Below are positions 20,295-30,245 of a stretch of 64,000 nt of DNA, in pieces. Numbering within the stretch: position 1 is the first letter of the stretch; the number at the start of each line of letters is the position of its first letter. Made by a program: the position numbers and the translations under genes. This DNA is from Candidatus Gastranaerophilales bacterium (GTDB lineage Bacteria > Cyanobacteriota > Vampirovibrionia > Gastranaerophilales > Gastranaerophilaceae). Below the pieces are notes generated by a model, which worked only from the letters and a program-made list of their open reading frames with translations, was not told the DNA's origin and ran no database searches. The stretch spans positions 1 to 64,000 of the forward strand of contig CALUYS010000008.1 of assembly GCA_944325065.1 (NCBI GenBank). Direction: 5' to 3'.

Positions 20295-21146
20295 TTATAT
20301 ATTATTCATATTACTTTTTAAGATATTAAAACTTGTTTCTTTTTTTAATATTTTTTCTTTGTTATTTTCATCCATATATGTAAGAACCAATTTTAGATTA
20401 TAATTTTTATCATTATTTAAATTACAATCTTTTAAATCAATTTTTTGTTCTTTTTCAAGGTAAGAACCTATTCCACCTGGGATATTTGAAGAAATGACTT
20501 TGAACTTTTTTAATAAGTTATTGTTATTATCAGTAATATAACCCCATCCGTTATATCGAACTTTACTTGTGCCATTTGATGAAATTTTATAAGTACAATT
20601 TAAAATCCCATTATTTTCATTAGCATTTAAAGTCAAAATTTGTGCTTTTTTGGTGAAATTGCCTTTATTGACATAAATTGGTACACCTACTCTTGTCTTT
20701 ACAAGTATTTTCCCACCAATATTACCATTTAATTTGCTAAGTAAGACTTCTTTTGTATTTACATCCTCCAAAAAAAGCATTAATCTTGATTCACCATTTT
20801 GAAGCGTTTTTAATCCTGTAATTGTAAGTCGAACTTTTTGAGGTTGACCATTTTGACAGGTAAATTCCATTGGATAAAATTTTATTTTGCCCATTAAAGA
20901 TTCTTTTTGACCATTATCTTTTAATTCAATAAATCGTCCTTTTTCATCATATTTAAAAAATACAGGATATAATTTAAAACGTATTGTTTCATTTATCCCA
21001 CCTGAAACATTAAATGCTGTTGAAATATAGTCTTTTTTTGTTGTATTTGCATTAAGTTCAATTGTTGATGGTGCAATTTTTATTGCTGCCTTGACTTCTA
21101 TAAGTGAAAAAAATAACATTAAAATTAATAAACATAATTTTTTCAT
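20295..21146 (-). CDS. PapD-like periplasmic pilus chaperone (divergent)
   Basis: A 283-residue secreted protein with signal peptide (LCLLILMLFFSLIEVKA). The mature part starts AIKIAPSTIELNAN, the usual first strand of PapD-type chaperones, and shows two Ig-like domains: the first with RLMLFLEDVN and the second after VKTRVGVPIYVN, corresponding to the conserved 'vr.r.gvpi(y/f)v' strand that marks such chaperones. The C-terminal domain is longer than in typical PapD. Position between an exported protein and pilins on one strand supports a chaperone role. Stop and start with the upstream gene are two bases apart. Confidence 0.65.
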   Translation of the reverse strand: MKKLCLLILMLFFSLIEVKAAIKIAPSTIELNANTTKKDYISTAFNVSGGINETIRFKLYPVFFKYDEKGRFIELKDNGQKESLMGKIKFYPMEFTCQNGQPQKVRLTITGLKTLQNGESRLMLFLEDVNTKEVLLSKLNGNIGGKILVKTRVGVPIYVNKGNFTKKAQILTLNANENNGILNCTYKISSNGTSKVRYNGWGYITDNNNNLLKKFKVISSNIPGGIGSYLEKEQKIDLKDCNLNNDKNYNLKLVLTYMDENNKEKILKKETSFNILKSNMNNI

Positions 21147-21148
21147 AG

Positions 21149-22060
21149 TTAATAAGTTTCCAATCTATATTCAAATTCTTCTAATTTAGAGCCTGATTTT
21201 AAAAAAGTATCTTTTGGACCTTTTATTAAATAATCAAGATTTATGAATTGTTTATCCAATTTTTTAATTGAATCGTTAAATGTTGCTTTTCCGCTTGCAA
21301 CAAGTACTTCATCATTATTTAATAAACAAGTAAAGTTATTATTTAAATTGGTGACAATTTCATTTTGGGTATTTAAAATTTTAATATATGGTGTAATTTT
21401 TAAACTGTTATTAATGTCATTGGTTCTACGTTTCACATATAATTTCCAGTCTTTATTTGAGGTAATATATAAAGTTACTGGCATTTTCAAGTTTTGTTGT
21501 GCGTTTTTTTGTAAGATATTTTCCTTATCAATTTTTAGATTGATAAATTGATTCGAAAATTCTATTTTTGTAATTTCATCTATTTCGAAATTATAGTTAT
21601 AAATATTTTGAGCAATAATATTTTGGTTATTATCAACTAAAGTAAATTTTATATCACAAGTGTAAAAACCTGGTCTATCAATATCTTGTGTATTTATAGC
21701 AAAGTTAAAATTTAAATTATTTACTCCATTTGACGTATTATCAGAATTTTTAATCTCAACTTGTTTTGAATTTTCAAAATTATTAAATGGAATTTGTCCT
21801 AAATTTGATATTTCAAAACGTGATAATGGAATATAATAATTTGGGTATGTTTGGTTTTGAATATTTAAGTCAAGAACTTGTGCATAAAGTTTCCAAGGGC
21901 TATTTGAATAAAATGACAAATTTACTTGTTGCATTATTTTGTTCCCAAATTTTTGACTTTGTGAAATTTTTTCAAAATGTAAATTATTTGCAAAAACTAA
22001 ATCTGAACTTAGAATTATTATATTTATTGTTAAAACTACAATATATTTAAATAACTTCAT
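21149..22060 (-). CDS. Exported protein with two similar Ig-like halves
   Basis: A 303-residue secreted protein with signal peptide ending near DLVFAN. It has an internal duplication: VNLSFYSNSPWKLYAQV in the first half and VTLYITSNKDWKLYVKR in the second, both followed by a polar stretch and strands. First gene of the operon; the next gene begins immediately after its stop. It may be an extra chaperone-like or surface subunit of the pilus system. I do not recognise a named family. Confidence 0.65.
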   Translation of the reverse strand: MKLFKYIVVLTINIIILSSDLVFANNLHFEKISQSQKFGNKIMQQVNLSFYSNSPWKLYAQVLDLNIQNQTYPNYYIPLSRFEISNLGQIPFNNFENSKQVEIKNSDNTSNGVNNLNFNFAINTQDIDRPGFYTCDIKFTLVDNNQNIIAQNIYNYNFEIDEITKIEFSNQFINLKIDKENILQKNAQQNLKMPVTLYITSNKDWKLYVKRRTNDINNSLKITPYIKILNTQNEIVTNLNNNFTCLLNNDEVLVASGKATFNDSIKKLDKQFINLDYLIKGPKDTFLKSGSKLEEFEYRLETY

Positions 22061-22236
22061 ACAATAAATCCTGTTTCTGTATATGACTTGTTTTTTTATT
22101 TTTCATTTTAAAAAAGATTTATCACTTGCCCAGATATATATAAAATATGGATAATATAAAATTTATCCTTTTGTATAATAAAAAAAACTAATTTATAAAT
22201 TAAGTTGTCTATATAAATGTCGAGGAATAAATAATT
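22061..22236. promoter_or_regulatory. Divergent promoter region
   Basis: A 176-bp AT-rich gap between the head of the minus-strand pilus operon and a plus-strand exported protein. Both promoters must lie here. No palindromic operator stands out. Confidence 0.35.
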
Positions 22237-23184
22237 ATGAGAAAAAAAATATTCAGCCTTTTTATAATAATGGGTTTACTTTTAAGTCATATTAATAATA
22301 GTGTAAAAGCTAATAATGCAAAAAGCCCAATAGCTGCTCAACATTTATCAGCTTATTATGTTAAAAATCCAAATATTGCTATTACCGAGCCAAATGATGA
22401 AAATTCTATAACCCCAACCATTTCAAATACTGAAAGTAATCCTCTTAGTGTTAGTAATGCTAGTGACGACGGAAGTAGTGGCTTATCAACAGGTGGTATT
22501 GTTGGTATAGCTGTTGGAACAGGAGGTGGTGTAGCAGCAGCAGGTGGTGCATTAGCTTTAGCTCCAGTTTTTTTAGCAGGACTTATACCAAATGGAATTA
22601 TAGGAGCTGCAGCTCCTATAAGCAATTATGATGAATCAAAAAACTACTTAAGGCAAATTCTGCTTGAGAACTATAAACCTGAGGATATTCAAAAAATAAT
22701 CAATCAAAAACGTATAGATAATAATTTTTATATAACCCAAAATGATACAGCATTAAATAATAACGGATTTAATATCCAAGAGTTTAAACTTCCAAATGAA
22801 CTATTTAATTATAAACAGGTTAAAATGAATGTAATAATGTATTCAGATCCATATCGAGATATTGAAACAGATCCTGAACTTGCCTTTGAAGCTTTTAAAA
22901 ATATAGAACTTAAAACATTAAGTAAAAAATTTGAAACCCAACAATTTTTACATAACTATATTATGAATAGATATAAATTGCCTTTAAATATAAATCTTAA
23001 AAATTATAATGTAGGTAAACAAACACTTTCAGGGATAATTGATATGACAAAACTTAATACAAATAACAACAACTGGATTGTAGTTCGGTATACAAAGGGT
23101 GGATTTAACGGCCGTAAAGCAAAGCTTGAAACTCCGACACAGATTGTTTATGCTTATCTAGTTGAATTAATTCCTATTAAATAA
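22237..23184 (+). CDS. Exported protein with glycine-rich membrane segment, unknown function
   Basis: The N-terminal 25 residues are a signal peptide (FSLFIIMGLLLSHINN). A polar linker follows, then a Gly/Ala hydrophobic segment at about 87-125 (GGIVGIAVGTGGGVAAAGGA) that could cross a membrane. The C-terminal 190 residues are soluble, with helices (LRQILLENYKPEDIQKII) and later strands ending VYAYLVELIPIK. No known motif. It is transcribed away from the pilus operon and might belong to the same surface system, but this is only proximity. Confidence 0.7.
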   Translation: MRKKIFSLFIIMGLLLSHINNSVKANNAKSPIAAQHLSAYYVKNPNIAITEPNDENSITPTISNTESNPLSVSNASDDGSSGLSTGGIVGIAVGTGGGVAAAGGALALAPVFLAGLIPNGIIGAAAPISNYDESKNYLRQILLENYKPEDIQKIINQKRIDNNFYITQNDTALNNNGFNIQEFKLPNELFNYKQVKMNVIMYSDPYRDIETDPELAFEAFKNIELKTLSKKFETQQFLHNYIMNRYKLPLNINLKNYNVGKQTLSGIIDMTKLNTNNNNWIVVRYTKGGFNGRKAKLETPTQIVYAYLVELIPIK

Positions 23185-23215
23185 AAAAATAAGCAAAAGG
23201 AAGTTAAATTAAATT

Positions 23216-23953
23216 TTACTTTTGGTCAGTTAAAATAAAGAGACTAACAAGATCATTTATATTACTAACTTGTTTTTGATATTCCATAGCTTGTTTTTCA
23301 AGTGTTTGCATATTTAATTTATATTCTTCAATAGTTGACACGCAATCACGAATGGCATCATTTAAATCATCTTGCACACTTTGAGCTTCACTTAAAACAC
23401 TTGTCATTGAAATTCCAAGTGCTTCTAGTGTTTGTCTGATAATTTGAGCACCAGTTTGTTTGGTTACACCACTTGGAAGTTGTTTTATAAGATTTTTTAA
23501 AACAGAAACATTTGATGGCAATTCAAATTCTTTAACAGGAGGTACTTTACCTGTAACTGATGATTTTATTTTATCATTAAAATCATTATTTATATCAGTA
23601 TGTTCAAAAGTTGCATTGTAATCCCATCCACCCTGAATAGGGTCTTTTAGTATATTTATTTGTGGTTCTTGATTATTTTTTTCGAGAATAGACTCATTTT
23701 TATTGTCAATTATGTCATCAATTGTTGCCATTTGTCCTAAGGAAGGTTTAAAGCTATGTTCTTCAATATTTTGAGTTAATGCTGAAGATTCAATAATATC
23801 ACTAATAGATTTACTATTGCTGATATTAACATCATCACTATCACTGTTATTTAATTCAACATTATTTATTTGATTATCAAGTTCTTGTTGTTTTTTTAGT
23901 GCCTCGACTATTTTTTTACCGACACCTTCGGGTAGTTTCTCATTTGATGACAT
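23216..23953 (-). CDS. Hypothetical protein with C-terminal coiled coil
   Basis: A 245-residue cytoplasmic protein. The first 125 residues are acidic, Ser/Asn-rich and probably disordered. From about 145 there is a compact part (VLKNLIKQLPSGVTKQTGAQ, IIRQTLEALGISM) leading into a long heptad-like helix (YKLNMQTLEKQAMEYQKQVS) and a short hydrophobic end LVSLFILTDQK. No catalytic motif is visible. It is monocistronic between convergent and intergenic spaces. Confidence 0.65.
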   Translation of the reverse strand: MSSNEKLPEGVGKKIVEALKKQQELDNQINNVELNNSDSDDVNISNSKSISDIIESSALTQNIEEHSFKPSLGQMATIDDIIDNKNESILEKNNQEPQINILKDPIQGGWDYNATFEHTDINNDFNDKIKSSVTGKVPPVKEFELPSNVSVLKNLIKQLPSGVTKQTGAQIIRQTLEALGISMTSVLSEAQSVQDDLNDAIRDCVSTIEEYKLNMQTLEKQAMEYQKQVSNINDLVSLFILTDQK

Positions 23954-24224
23954 TTTTTTCTCCCTTAAAAACTTTTTTAATTTAGTTTTAATTATAACGA
24001 AAAAAATATAATTTTTAAATTAACTATTAAGTTTTATTGCGAAAAATAAACTTTTTTTTATTGCAGATTAAGCCAAAAAAGCTAATATAAATTATTGTAT
24101 ACCTTGTTCATTGACTATTATATACATAATAAAATAATTAATATCTACTTTGATGTTTTTCTTTTAATAAAGATAATCTTAAAAAGATAAAATATAGCTT
24201 TTGATAGTTTTTTTAATTATATTT

Positions 24225-25466
24225 TTATTTCCTCAAATCACTTGCAAGTTTATGTGCATAAAGACCTTCTGTTTGTGCAAGTATTGAGGCAGTTTTTGCC
24301 AGATGTCTTGCGTTTAAACGACTTGACATTTGGTAGGTTTGGATTTTAATGTAATCAAAAACAGATAAACCGCCAGTATACTTTGCAACTCCATTTGTTG
24401 GCAACGTGTGATTTGTGCCTGATGTATAATCTCCAAAAACCTCCGCAGAATAATTGCCAATAAATAAAGAACCATAGTTATAAAATAAATGCGATTTCTC
24501 CTTTGCGTCTTTAATACATAATTCCAAATGTTCAGGTGCTTTTTTATTTGCAACATCAATAGCTTCTTCTAAATTATTACAAATAATACAAAATGAATTC
24601 CCAAAAGATTTTTGTGCTATTTCCTTTGTCTGTAATAATTTAAGCATATTATTTGCAATTTTACAAACTTCTTTTCCGATTTCAATATCGAAAGTGACAA
24701 GAATAGCTCGTGCATCTAGGTCGTGTTCACATTGAGATAACATATCAGCTGCTATAAATTCAGGGTTAGCTGTTTCATCAGCCACAATCATAACCTCAGA
24801 TGGACCAGCTAAAAAGTCTATACCACATACTCCATAAACTTCTTTCTTAGCTGCTGTTACATATTTATTCCCTGGGCCTACAATTTTGTTAACCCGTTTT
24901 ATAGTTTCTGTTCCATAAGCAGCAGCTGCAATAGCTTGAACACCTCCTATTTTATATATTTTATTTGCACCTGATAAATGAGAGGCAACAATTGTTTCTG
25001 GTTTTATTTTAGGTGAAAATGCATAAATTCTTTGCACCTTTGCTACTTTTGCAGGGATTATTGTCATTATCGCACTTGAAGGAAGTGGATAATTCCCACC
25101 TGGAATATAACACCCTACAGATTCAAGTGGGATAATTCGATGACCAAGTTTGCAGCCATATATTTTTGTATCAAGTTTTTTTATGCTGTTTAGTTGTCTT
25201 TTGGCAAATGTTCTAACATTTTTTATTGATTTTTTCATTGCCTTGATTTTGTCTTCACTTACAAGGCTATAGGCTTTTTCAATTTCTTTTTCTGATACTT
25301 CAAAGTTGTCAAAACTGCACTTGTCAAAAAGCTGACAGTATCTGTTGATGGCATTGTCACCATTTTGCTTAACATCATTTATAATATTTTTAACGTTTTC
25401 TTCTACATTATAATCAAGTGTTTCAAAAAAAGAGTCATCTAATTCGTTATAACCAATAATATTCAT
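24225..25466 (-). CDS. hisD: Histidinol dehydrogenase
   Basis: HisD performs the last two oxidations of histidine synthesis, L-histidinol to L-histidine, with NAD and zinc. Family blocks are complete: GCYIPGGNYPLPSSAIM, VGPGNKYVTAAKKEVYG, GIDFLAGPSEVMIVADE, SQCEHDLDA (zinc ligands Gln and His), APEHLEL and GTNHTLPTNG. Length 413 is within the range. The start is six bases after the stop of the upstream synthase gene, so the two are in one operon. Other his genes are not in the window. Confidence 0.96.
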   Translation of the reverse strand: MNIIGYNELDDSFFETLDYNVEENVKNIINDVKQNGDNAINRYCQLFDKCSFDNFEVSEKEIEKAYSLVSEDKIKAMKKSIKNVRTFAKRQLNSIKKLDTKIYGCKLGHRIIPLESVGCYIPGGNYPLPSSAIMTIIPAKVAKVQRIYAFSPKIKPETIVASHLSGANKIYKIGGVQAIAAAAYGTETIKRVNKIVGPGNKYVTAAKKEVYGVCGIDFLAGPSEVMIVADETANPEFIAADMLSQCEHDLDARAILVTFDIEIGKEVCKIANNMLKLLQTKEIAQKSFGNSFCIICNNLEEAIDVANKKAPEHLELCIKDAKEKSHLFYNYGSLFIGNYSAEVFGDYTSGTNHTLPTNGVAKYTGGLSVFDYIKIQTYQMSSRLNARHLAKTASILAQTEGLYAHKLASDLRK

Positions 25467-25471
25467 AATTT

Positions 25472-26779
25472 CTACACAACCGAAATATTTAACCTTGTTT
25501 CATTATCAATACGTTGTTTCAATGCTCCTGTTGGCAAGTAGTAAGGTGTAACAGTCAATATTTTTGCAGCGATATCTGGATAATAATAAATAAATTTTAA
25601 TTCGCTGTCAGTCAAAGGTCTTTGTGTGTGTACGTTTGCATAGCGGCAAAGTTCAAGAATATTGCGTGCTTCATCTTCGTCGTGAAATTCAAGTTCAAGG
25701 TTTTCATAGACATTTCTGAACCCTTTAATACCACCATATTCCCCAATAGTAATCATACGACCTGTTTCAATAATTTCAGGTTCTCCACGACCTAACTCCT
25801 CAAAATCATATAATTCATAGTTGCGTCGGTCTTTTAAAGCACCGTCAGCATGAATACCGGATTCATGTGCAAAAGCATTATCTCCAACTGCCACTTGATT
25901 TATAGGGATATCTAAATGAAAAGCATAGGCTGTATATTTTGCAAGTTTCCAAGCTTTTGACAAGTCAATTTGAGGGTCTATCTTATATTTATCCTTAAAT
26001 CCAGATGATTTCATAACTGAAAGTAAACAAGAAACTAAATCAGCATTTCCTGCACGTTCTCCCATACCGTTTATTGCTGTATTTATATAAGCATCAACAC
26101 CTGCATCAATTGCAGCCTTTGCCCCCATTACCGAACACCCAACTGCCATACCTAAATCATTATGAAAATGAAGCTCTATATCCATTTTTGTTTCTTTTGC
26201 AATGGTATAAATTCTATCATAAGCAGTAAATGGATCATCAAAACCTAAAGTGTCACAATAACGAAACCTTCTTGCACCAGCAATTTTACATTCGTTTGCA
26301 TATTTTATTAAATAATTTAAATCACTTCTTGAAGCATCTTCGGCATTTACTCCAATCATTTTAGCATTACATCTCTTTGCTTCTTTGACAGCATCAACTG
26401 TCATTTTTAATATATCATCCAGAGTTTTTTTCCCTTGATATTTGCCATTTGTCATTTGTTCAGATGTAGATTGCGACAAATTGCAATATTGAAGACGAGG
26501 TACGTTTTCAAATGAATGGTTAACATCCTCTGCCATTGCTCTCATCCATCCAGATAGTTTTGTCTTTGTAATTACGTTACGATAAACAAGATCCATATTT
26601 GCATTTAAATAATTTATTTCATGTTCAGTTGTTGGAAAACCAAACTCTGATTGTGTTATTCCCATATCATTTAGCATTAAGTTTATTATAGTTTTTTGTA
26701 GTTTTGCCAAACCCAAACGTGATGTTTGTACTCCATCTCGATTTGTAACATCAATAAAATAAATTATGTTTTCGCCCAT
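25472..26779 (-). CDS. LeuA/NifV-family acyl-CoA condensing enzyme (homocitrate synthase-like)
   Basis: A DRE-TIM metallolyase that condenses acetyl-CoA with a 2-oxoacid. Metal and signature residues are visible: FIDVTNRDGVQ at the start, ELHFHNDLGMAVG (HxH), and the second signature INGMGERAGNADL. HESGIHADGALKDRR is typical of the homocitrate/isopropylmalate group. At 435 residues it lacks the C-terminal leucine-sensing domain of LeuA, which favours homocitrate synthase or a related activity over leucine synthesis. No nif, lysine or leu genes are near; the partner is hisD. The exact substrate stays open. Confidence 0.85.
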   Translation of the reverse strand: MGENIIYFIDVTNRDGVQTSRLGLAKLQKTIINLMLNDMGITQSEFGFPTTEHEINYLNANMDLVYRNVITKTKLSGWMRAMAEDVNHSFENVPRLQYCNLSQSTSEQMTNGKYQGKKTLDDILKMTVDAVKEAKRCNAKMIGVNAEDASRSDLNYLIKYANECKIAGARRFRYCDTLGFDDPFTAYDRIYTIAKETKMDIELHFHNDLGMAVGCSVMGAKAAIDAGVDAYINTAINGMGERAGNADLVSCLLSVMKSSGFKDKYKIDPQIDLSKAWKLAKYTAYAFHLDIPINQVAVGDNAFAHESGIHADGALKDRRNYELYDFEELGRGEPEIIETGRMITIGEYGGIKGFRNVYENLELEFHDEDEARNILELCRYANVHTQRPLTDSELKFIYYYPDIAAKILTVTPYYLPTGALKQRIDNETRLNISVV

Positions 26780-26886
26780 ATTGTGTTAAACCTCAAATTC
26801 CTACTTGACTCATTATACTACATTATTTTATTATTGATAATAGTATTTTATGTTTTTATTAATTTATGTAAAGTATTGAGGTTTTT

Positions 26887-27948
26887 ATGAGCCGTTTTTT
26901 TATGGAAAAAGAAATATTTGAAACTGGCTTAGTTCTTGAAAAAATAGCCTTAAAGTATATTATTAACAACAATATTGATTTTGGGTTTGAAATTGAAAAT
27001 AATATAAAAAAACTCATTTTTATTGCATCTGGCTCTTCTTATAATGGTTGTCAAATTGCGGGAAGATATTTATTCGAAAATTTAAATATTGATTATGAAT
27101 GTTATTACTCAAGTGAGTTTTTAATTTCAAAACCTAAAATATATGAAGACGAAGAGGTTTTATATATTTTTGCTTCACAATCTGGTGAAACCACTGACAC
27201 ATTAAACGCTTTAAAATATGTCAGCAAATATACTAGCAAAACCTTTGCTTTTGTAAATAACGATAATTCTATAATTTATAATATCGCAAAATATAAAATA
27301 AATACATTTGCAGGAATTGAAAAAAGCATAGCTTCAACAAAAGCACTTTGTGCACAAATTTTTTGTATTATACTTTTGGGTTATAGGTTGAAAAATGAAT
27401 TTAATCCAAAATTGCTTGAAATCCCAAAGTTAATAAAAATGTTTTTAAATAACTATAAAGAAGGGGAAAACAGTATAAAATTTGAAATACAAAAATTAAC
27501 TAGTGAACTTAAAAATATATCATCGTTTGTCTTTTTGGGATCGCAAAATGATTTAAATATTGCAAATGAAGCTGCATTAAAATTATCAGAAACTAGTTAT
27601 ATAAACTCAATTGCATTTCCTTTTGGTGAGTTTTTGCATGGACACCTTGCTATTTTAAATAAAAATATTCCTGTTCTTGCTATAACTTCACAGTCTTTTA
27701 AAGATTTTGAGTTTGAATGTTTAGATAAAATAAAACAAAAGTATCCAAATACTTTAATAACTAATCTTGCCAATCAAAAAAGTTGTTATAATAAAGCTCA
27801 ATTTAGTTTTTTATATGACAGTTGTGATAACAAAATTTATGAAATTTTTATAAAGCTTATTATAATACAATTATTTGCGTTTAATATTTCAATTAACTTG
27901 AAGCATGATGTTGACAATCCAAATGGTTTATCTAAAGTTGTCAAATGA
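26887..27948 (+). CDS. SIS-domain sugar isomerase/deaminase, GlmS C-terminal half without glutaminase
   Basis: Two SIS domains as in the isomerase half of GlmS: LIFIASGSSYNGCQIAGRY, the sugar-phosphate loop ASQSGETTDTLNAL, and EKSIASTKALCAQ in the first; VFLGSQNDLNIANEAALKLSE and FGEFLHGH in the second. The 353 residues lack the N-terminal Cys-nucleophile glutamine amidotransferase. Such proteins act as glucosamine-6-phosphate deaminases or similar aldose-ketose isomerases. Start ATG follows GAGG. Followed by a membrane protein gene on the same strand. Confidence 0.85.
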   Translation: MSRFFMEKEIFETGLVLEKIALKYIINNNIDFGFEIENNIKKLIFIASGSSYNGCQIAGRYLFENLNIDYECYYSSEFLISKPKIYEDEEVLYIFASQSGETTDTLNALKYVSKYTSKTFAFVNNDNSIIYNIAKYKINTFAGIEKSIASTKALCAQIFCIILLGYRLKNEFNPKLLEIPKLIKMFLNNYKEGENSIKFEIQKLTSELKNISSFVFLGSQNDLNIANEAALKLSETSYINSIAFPFGEFLHGHLAILNKNIPVLAITSQSFKDFEFECLDKIKQKYPNTLITNLANQKSCYNKAQFSFLYDSCDNKIYEIFIKLIIIQLFAFNISINLKHDVDNPNGLSKVVK

Positions 27949-28023
27949 AAAAGTATTAACTAAATTTTGACACTATATATTTTTATTGTTAATATAAGTA
28001 TAATTATTTCTAGGGGTAGGATT

Positions 28024-29640
28024 ATGGATAAAATATGTAGAAATATAAAACCTGTGTTATTTTACATAACTATGTTTGGATTTTTGTTTGCAATGAGTTG
28101 TTTTTTTAATGGTGTTGATCCTGATTATTGGGCAAGATTACTTCAGGGCAAAGCTTTTTTTGAATTAGGACACATCTTAAAGCAAGATCCTTTTTCATAT
28201 ACAAATACTTTACCTTGGTATGACCACGAATGGGGTTCAAGTGTTGTTTTTTATTTTATTCAAAGTCATTTTGATTGGCTAGGAATAATATTTTTAAAAA
28301 CTATTTTATTGTTTTTAATTTTATTTTTTATCATACAGTCAATAAAACTTCAAAATGTAAAATATACTAAAACTCCATATAATATAATAATATTCTTTTT
28401 TATTTTACATAGTATGTATACCTTAATAACATCCGGCATAAGATGTCATTATTTTACATTTATGTTTTTTACAAGTTTTATATACATTCTTGAGCTAGTC
28501 CGTCATAAAAATAAAAATAAACTACTTTTTTTAATCCCGCCACTAATGATAATATGGAATAATCTTCATGGTGGTTGTGTTTCAGGTTTGGGACTAATTT
28601 TATTGTATGCACTTGGAGAATTTTTAAATAAAAAACCATATGCAAAATATCTTTATACATTTTTGGCGTCATCTTTAATGTTGTTTATTAATCCATATGG
28701 TATTGAATATGTTAAATATTTAATACAAGCAACAACAATGAAACGTCCTTTAATTTTAGAATGGCAAAATCCTTTTCTTGAGAGAAAAGCTAATGAACTT
28801 TTAAAATTTAAAATAAATTATATAATTGGATTTTTTCTTTTATTTGTATCATTTGTAAAAAATAAAATTATAAATAAGCAAAATGTCGATTATACAAAAT
28901 ATTTAATATTAATTATTACAGCGTATTTAAGTTTTAAGCATATAAAGCATTCACCATTTTTTGTAATAACTATGTCAATATTTTTGTATGATGAATTTTA
29001 TTTTGTGTTTAACACATTAATATATAAATTAAGAAATTTGTTGCATTTGAATAATAAAACTTTTGTTAATGTCGTAATTTTACTAAAAGAAATTTTAATG
29101 TATAGCTTTTTACTTGTCGCATCTTTTATTTTAATATTTGCTTCACCATATAAACCTGCTATAGTTGGTTCATTTTACCCATATAAAATAGTTGAATTTT
29201 TAAAAATCAATAAATTAAACGGCACAATACTCAATGAATTTGGTCTTGGTAGCTATTTATGCTATAAATTATATCCATATAATTTAATATATATGGACGG
29301 TCGTTATGAAGAATTATATTCAAATAATACTTTCATGATTCTCCAAAATTTTTATTTTGGAACAAAACAATGGGAAAAAGCTATAGAAATAGAACCAGCT
29401 TATATTATTGTTAATGAAAAAGCAAAAGTTTATGAAAAATTAAAAAACGACAAGAAAAAAAGATATGTACCAATATATCAAGATAGGGTTTATATTTTAT
29501 TTACAAAGACAAAATATAAACAAAAAAATTATATACAGCCTACTAATAATTTAAATTATTATAATGACCATATGTTTGATATTAGATTTAAATATACAGA
29601 TAAAATATATCGTGATGGTAAATTAATTGAATTTAAATAA
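28024..29640 (+). CDS. Polytopic membrane protein, GT-C-like architecture, function unknown
   Basis: I start at ATG 28024 because AGGGGTAGGATT precedes it; an in-frame TTG at 27967 has none. The 538-residue protein has about ten to eleven membrane helices and a soluble C-terminal domain of about 130 residues. The first loop contains GVDPDYWARLLQGKAFFE and WYDHEWGSS, with acidic residues in the position used by GT-C glycosyltransferases, but I cannot confirm that. The C-terminal part includes LNEFGLGSYLCYKLYPYN and YMDGRYEELYS. A role in surface polysaccharide or lipid glycosylation is a guess. Confidence 0.75.
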   Translation: MDKICRNIKPVLFYITMFGFLFAMSCFFNGVDPDYWARLLQGKAFFELGHILKQDPFSYTNTLPWYDHEWGSSVVFYFIQSHFDWLGIIFLKTILLFLILFFIIQSIKLQNVKYTKTPYNIIIFFFILHSMYTLITSGIRCHYFTFMFFTSFIYILELVRHKNKNKLLFLIPPLMIIWNNLHGGCVSGLGLILLYALGEFLNKKPYAKYLYTFLASSLMLFINPYGIEYVKYLIQATTMKRPLILEWQNPFLERKANELLKFKINYIIGFFLLFVSFVKNKIINKQNVDYTKYLILIITAYLSFKHIKHSPFFVITMSIFLYDEFYFVFNTLIYKLRNLLHLNNKTFVNVVILLKEILMYSFLLVASFILIFASPYKPAIVGSFYPYKIVEFLKINKLNGTILNEFGLGSYLCYKLYPYNLIYMDGRYEELYSNNTFMILQNFYFGTKQWEKAIEIEPAYIIVNEKAKVYEKLKNDKKKRYVPIYQDRVYILFTKTKYKQKNYIQPTNNLNYYNDHMFDIRFKYTDKIYRDGKLIEFK

Positions 29641-29678
29641 AAATAAAATAATGTTATTAAAATTACAAGAGGTATAAA

Positions 29679-30245
29679 ATGGCAAAAAATACATTAAAAA
29701 TATTACTTGATGGAAATAAAAATTTTGTAGAGGGTACGCCGATGGCGATGAACAAATGTTTGACAACATTACAAAGATATGCACATAGACAAGCACCACA
29801 TGCTATAGTGTTGTGTTGTTCAGATTCTCGAGTTGTGCCAGAAATCATATTTGATGTGGGTATTGGGGAACTTTTTGTTATTCGCTCAGCTGGCATTGCT
29901 TTGGGACCTAATATTATAGAAAGTATTGAATATGGAGTTGAACATTTGAATATTCCACTTCTTATTCTTTTGGGACATGATGATTGTGGTGTAATGAAAT
30001 ATGCAACTGATAATTACCCCGAACCAAAAGAATTTAAACATTTAATGAGTACAGTAATACCTGTTTTAAAAGCAAACGATTGTCATAATGATCTAGCAAA
30101 AGCTCATACAAATTATGTGGCAGAAGTTTTACTCCAAAAGTCTAAAATATTAAAAGATGCTTACAATAATAATAAACTTTTAATAGTTAAATCGCACTTT
30201 AGTTTTGAAACAGGTAAAGTTGAAATTTTAAATAATAATACTTAA
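29679..30245 (+). CDS. Beta-class carbonic anhydrase
   Basis: Interconverts CO2 and bicarbonate using zinc. The zinc ligands are visible as Cys in CCSDSRVVPE (with the Asp-Arg pair) near residue 46 and His/Cys in GHDDCGVMKYA near 99-102. VIRSAGIALG is the usual segment between. The 188 residues are a minimal beta-CA; no signal peptide, so cytoplasmic. AAGAGG precedes the ATG. The long non-coding gap after it suggests it ends its transcription unit. Confidence 0.93.
   Translation: MAKNTLKILLDGNKNFVEGTPMAMNKCLTTLQRYAHRQAPHAIVLCCSDSRVVPEIIFDVGIGELFVIRSAGIALGPNIIESIEYGVEHLNIPLLILLGHDDCGVMKYATDNYPEPKEFKHLMSTVIPVLKANDCHNDLAKAHTNYVAEVLLQKSKILKDAYNNNKLLIVKSHFSFETGKVEILNNNT

Noticed and set aside
22356-22625. 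89-codon Pro/Ala-rich minus-strand frame
   Set aside because: Antisense image of the Gly/Ala-rich segment of the exported protein at 22237-23184.
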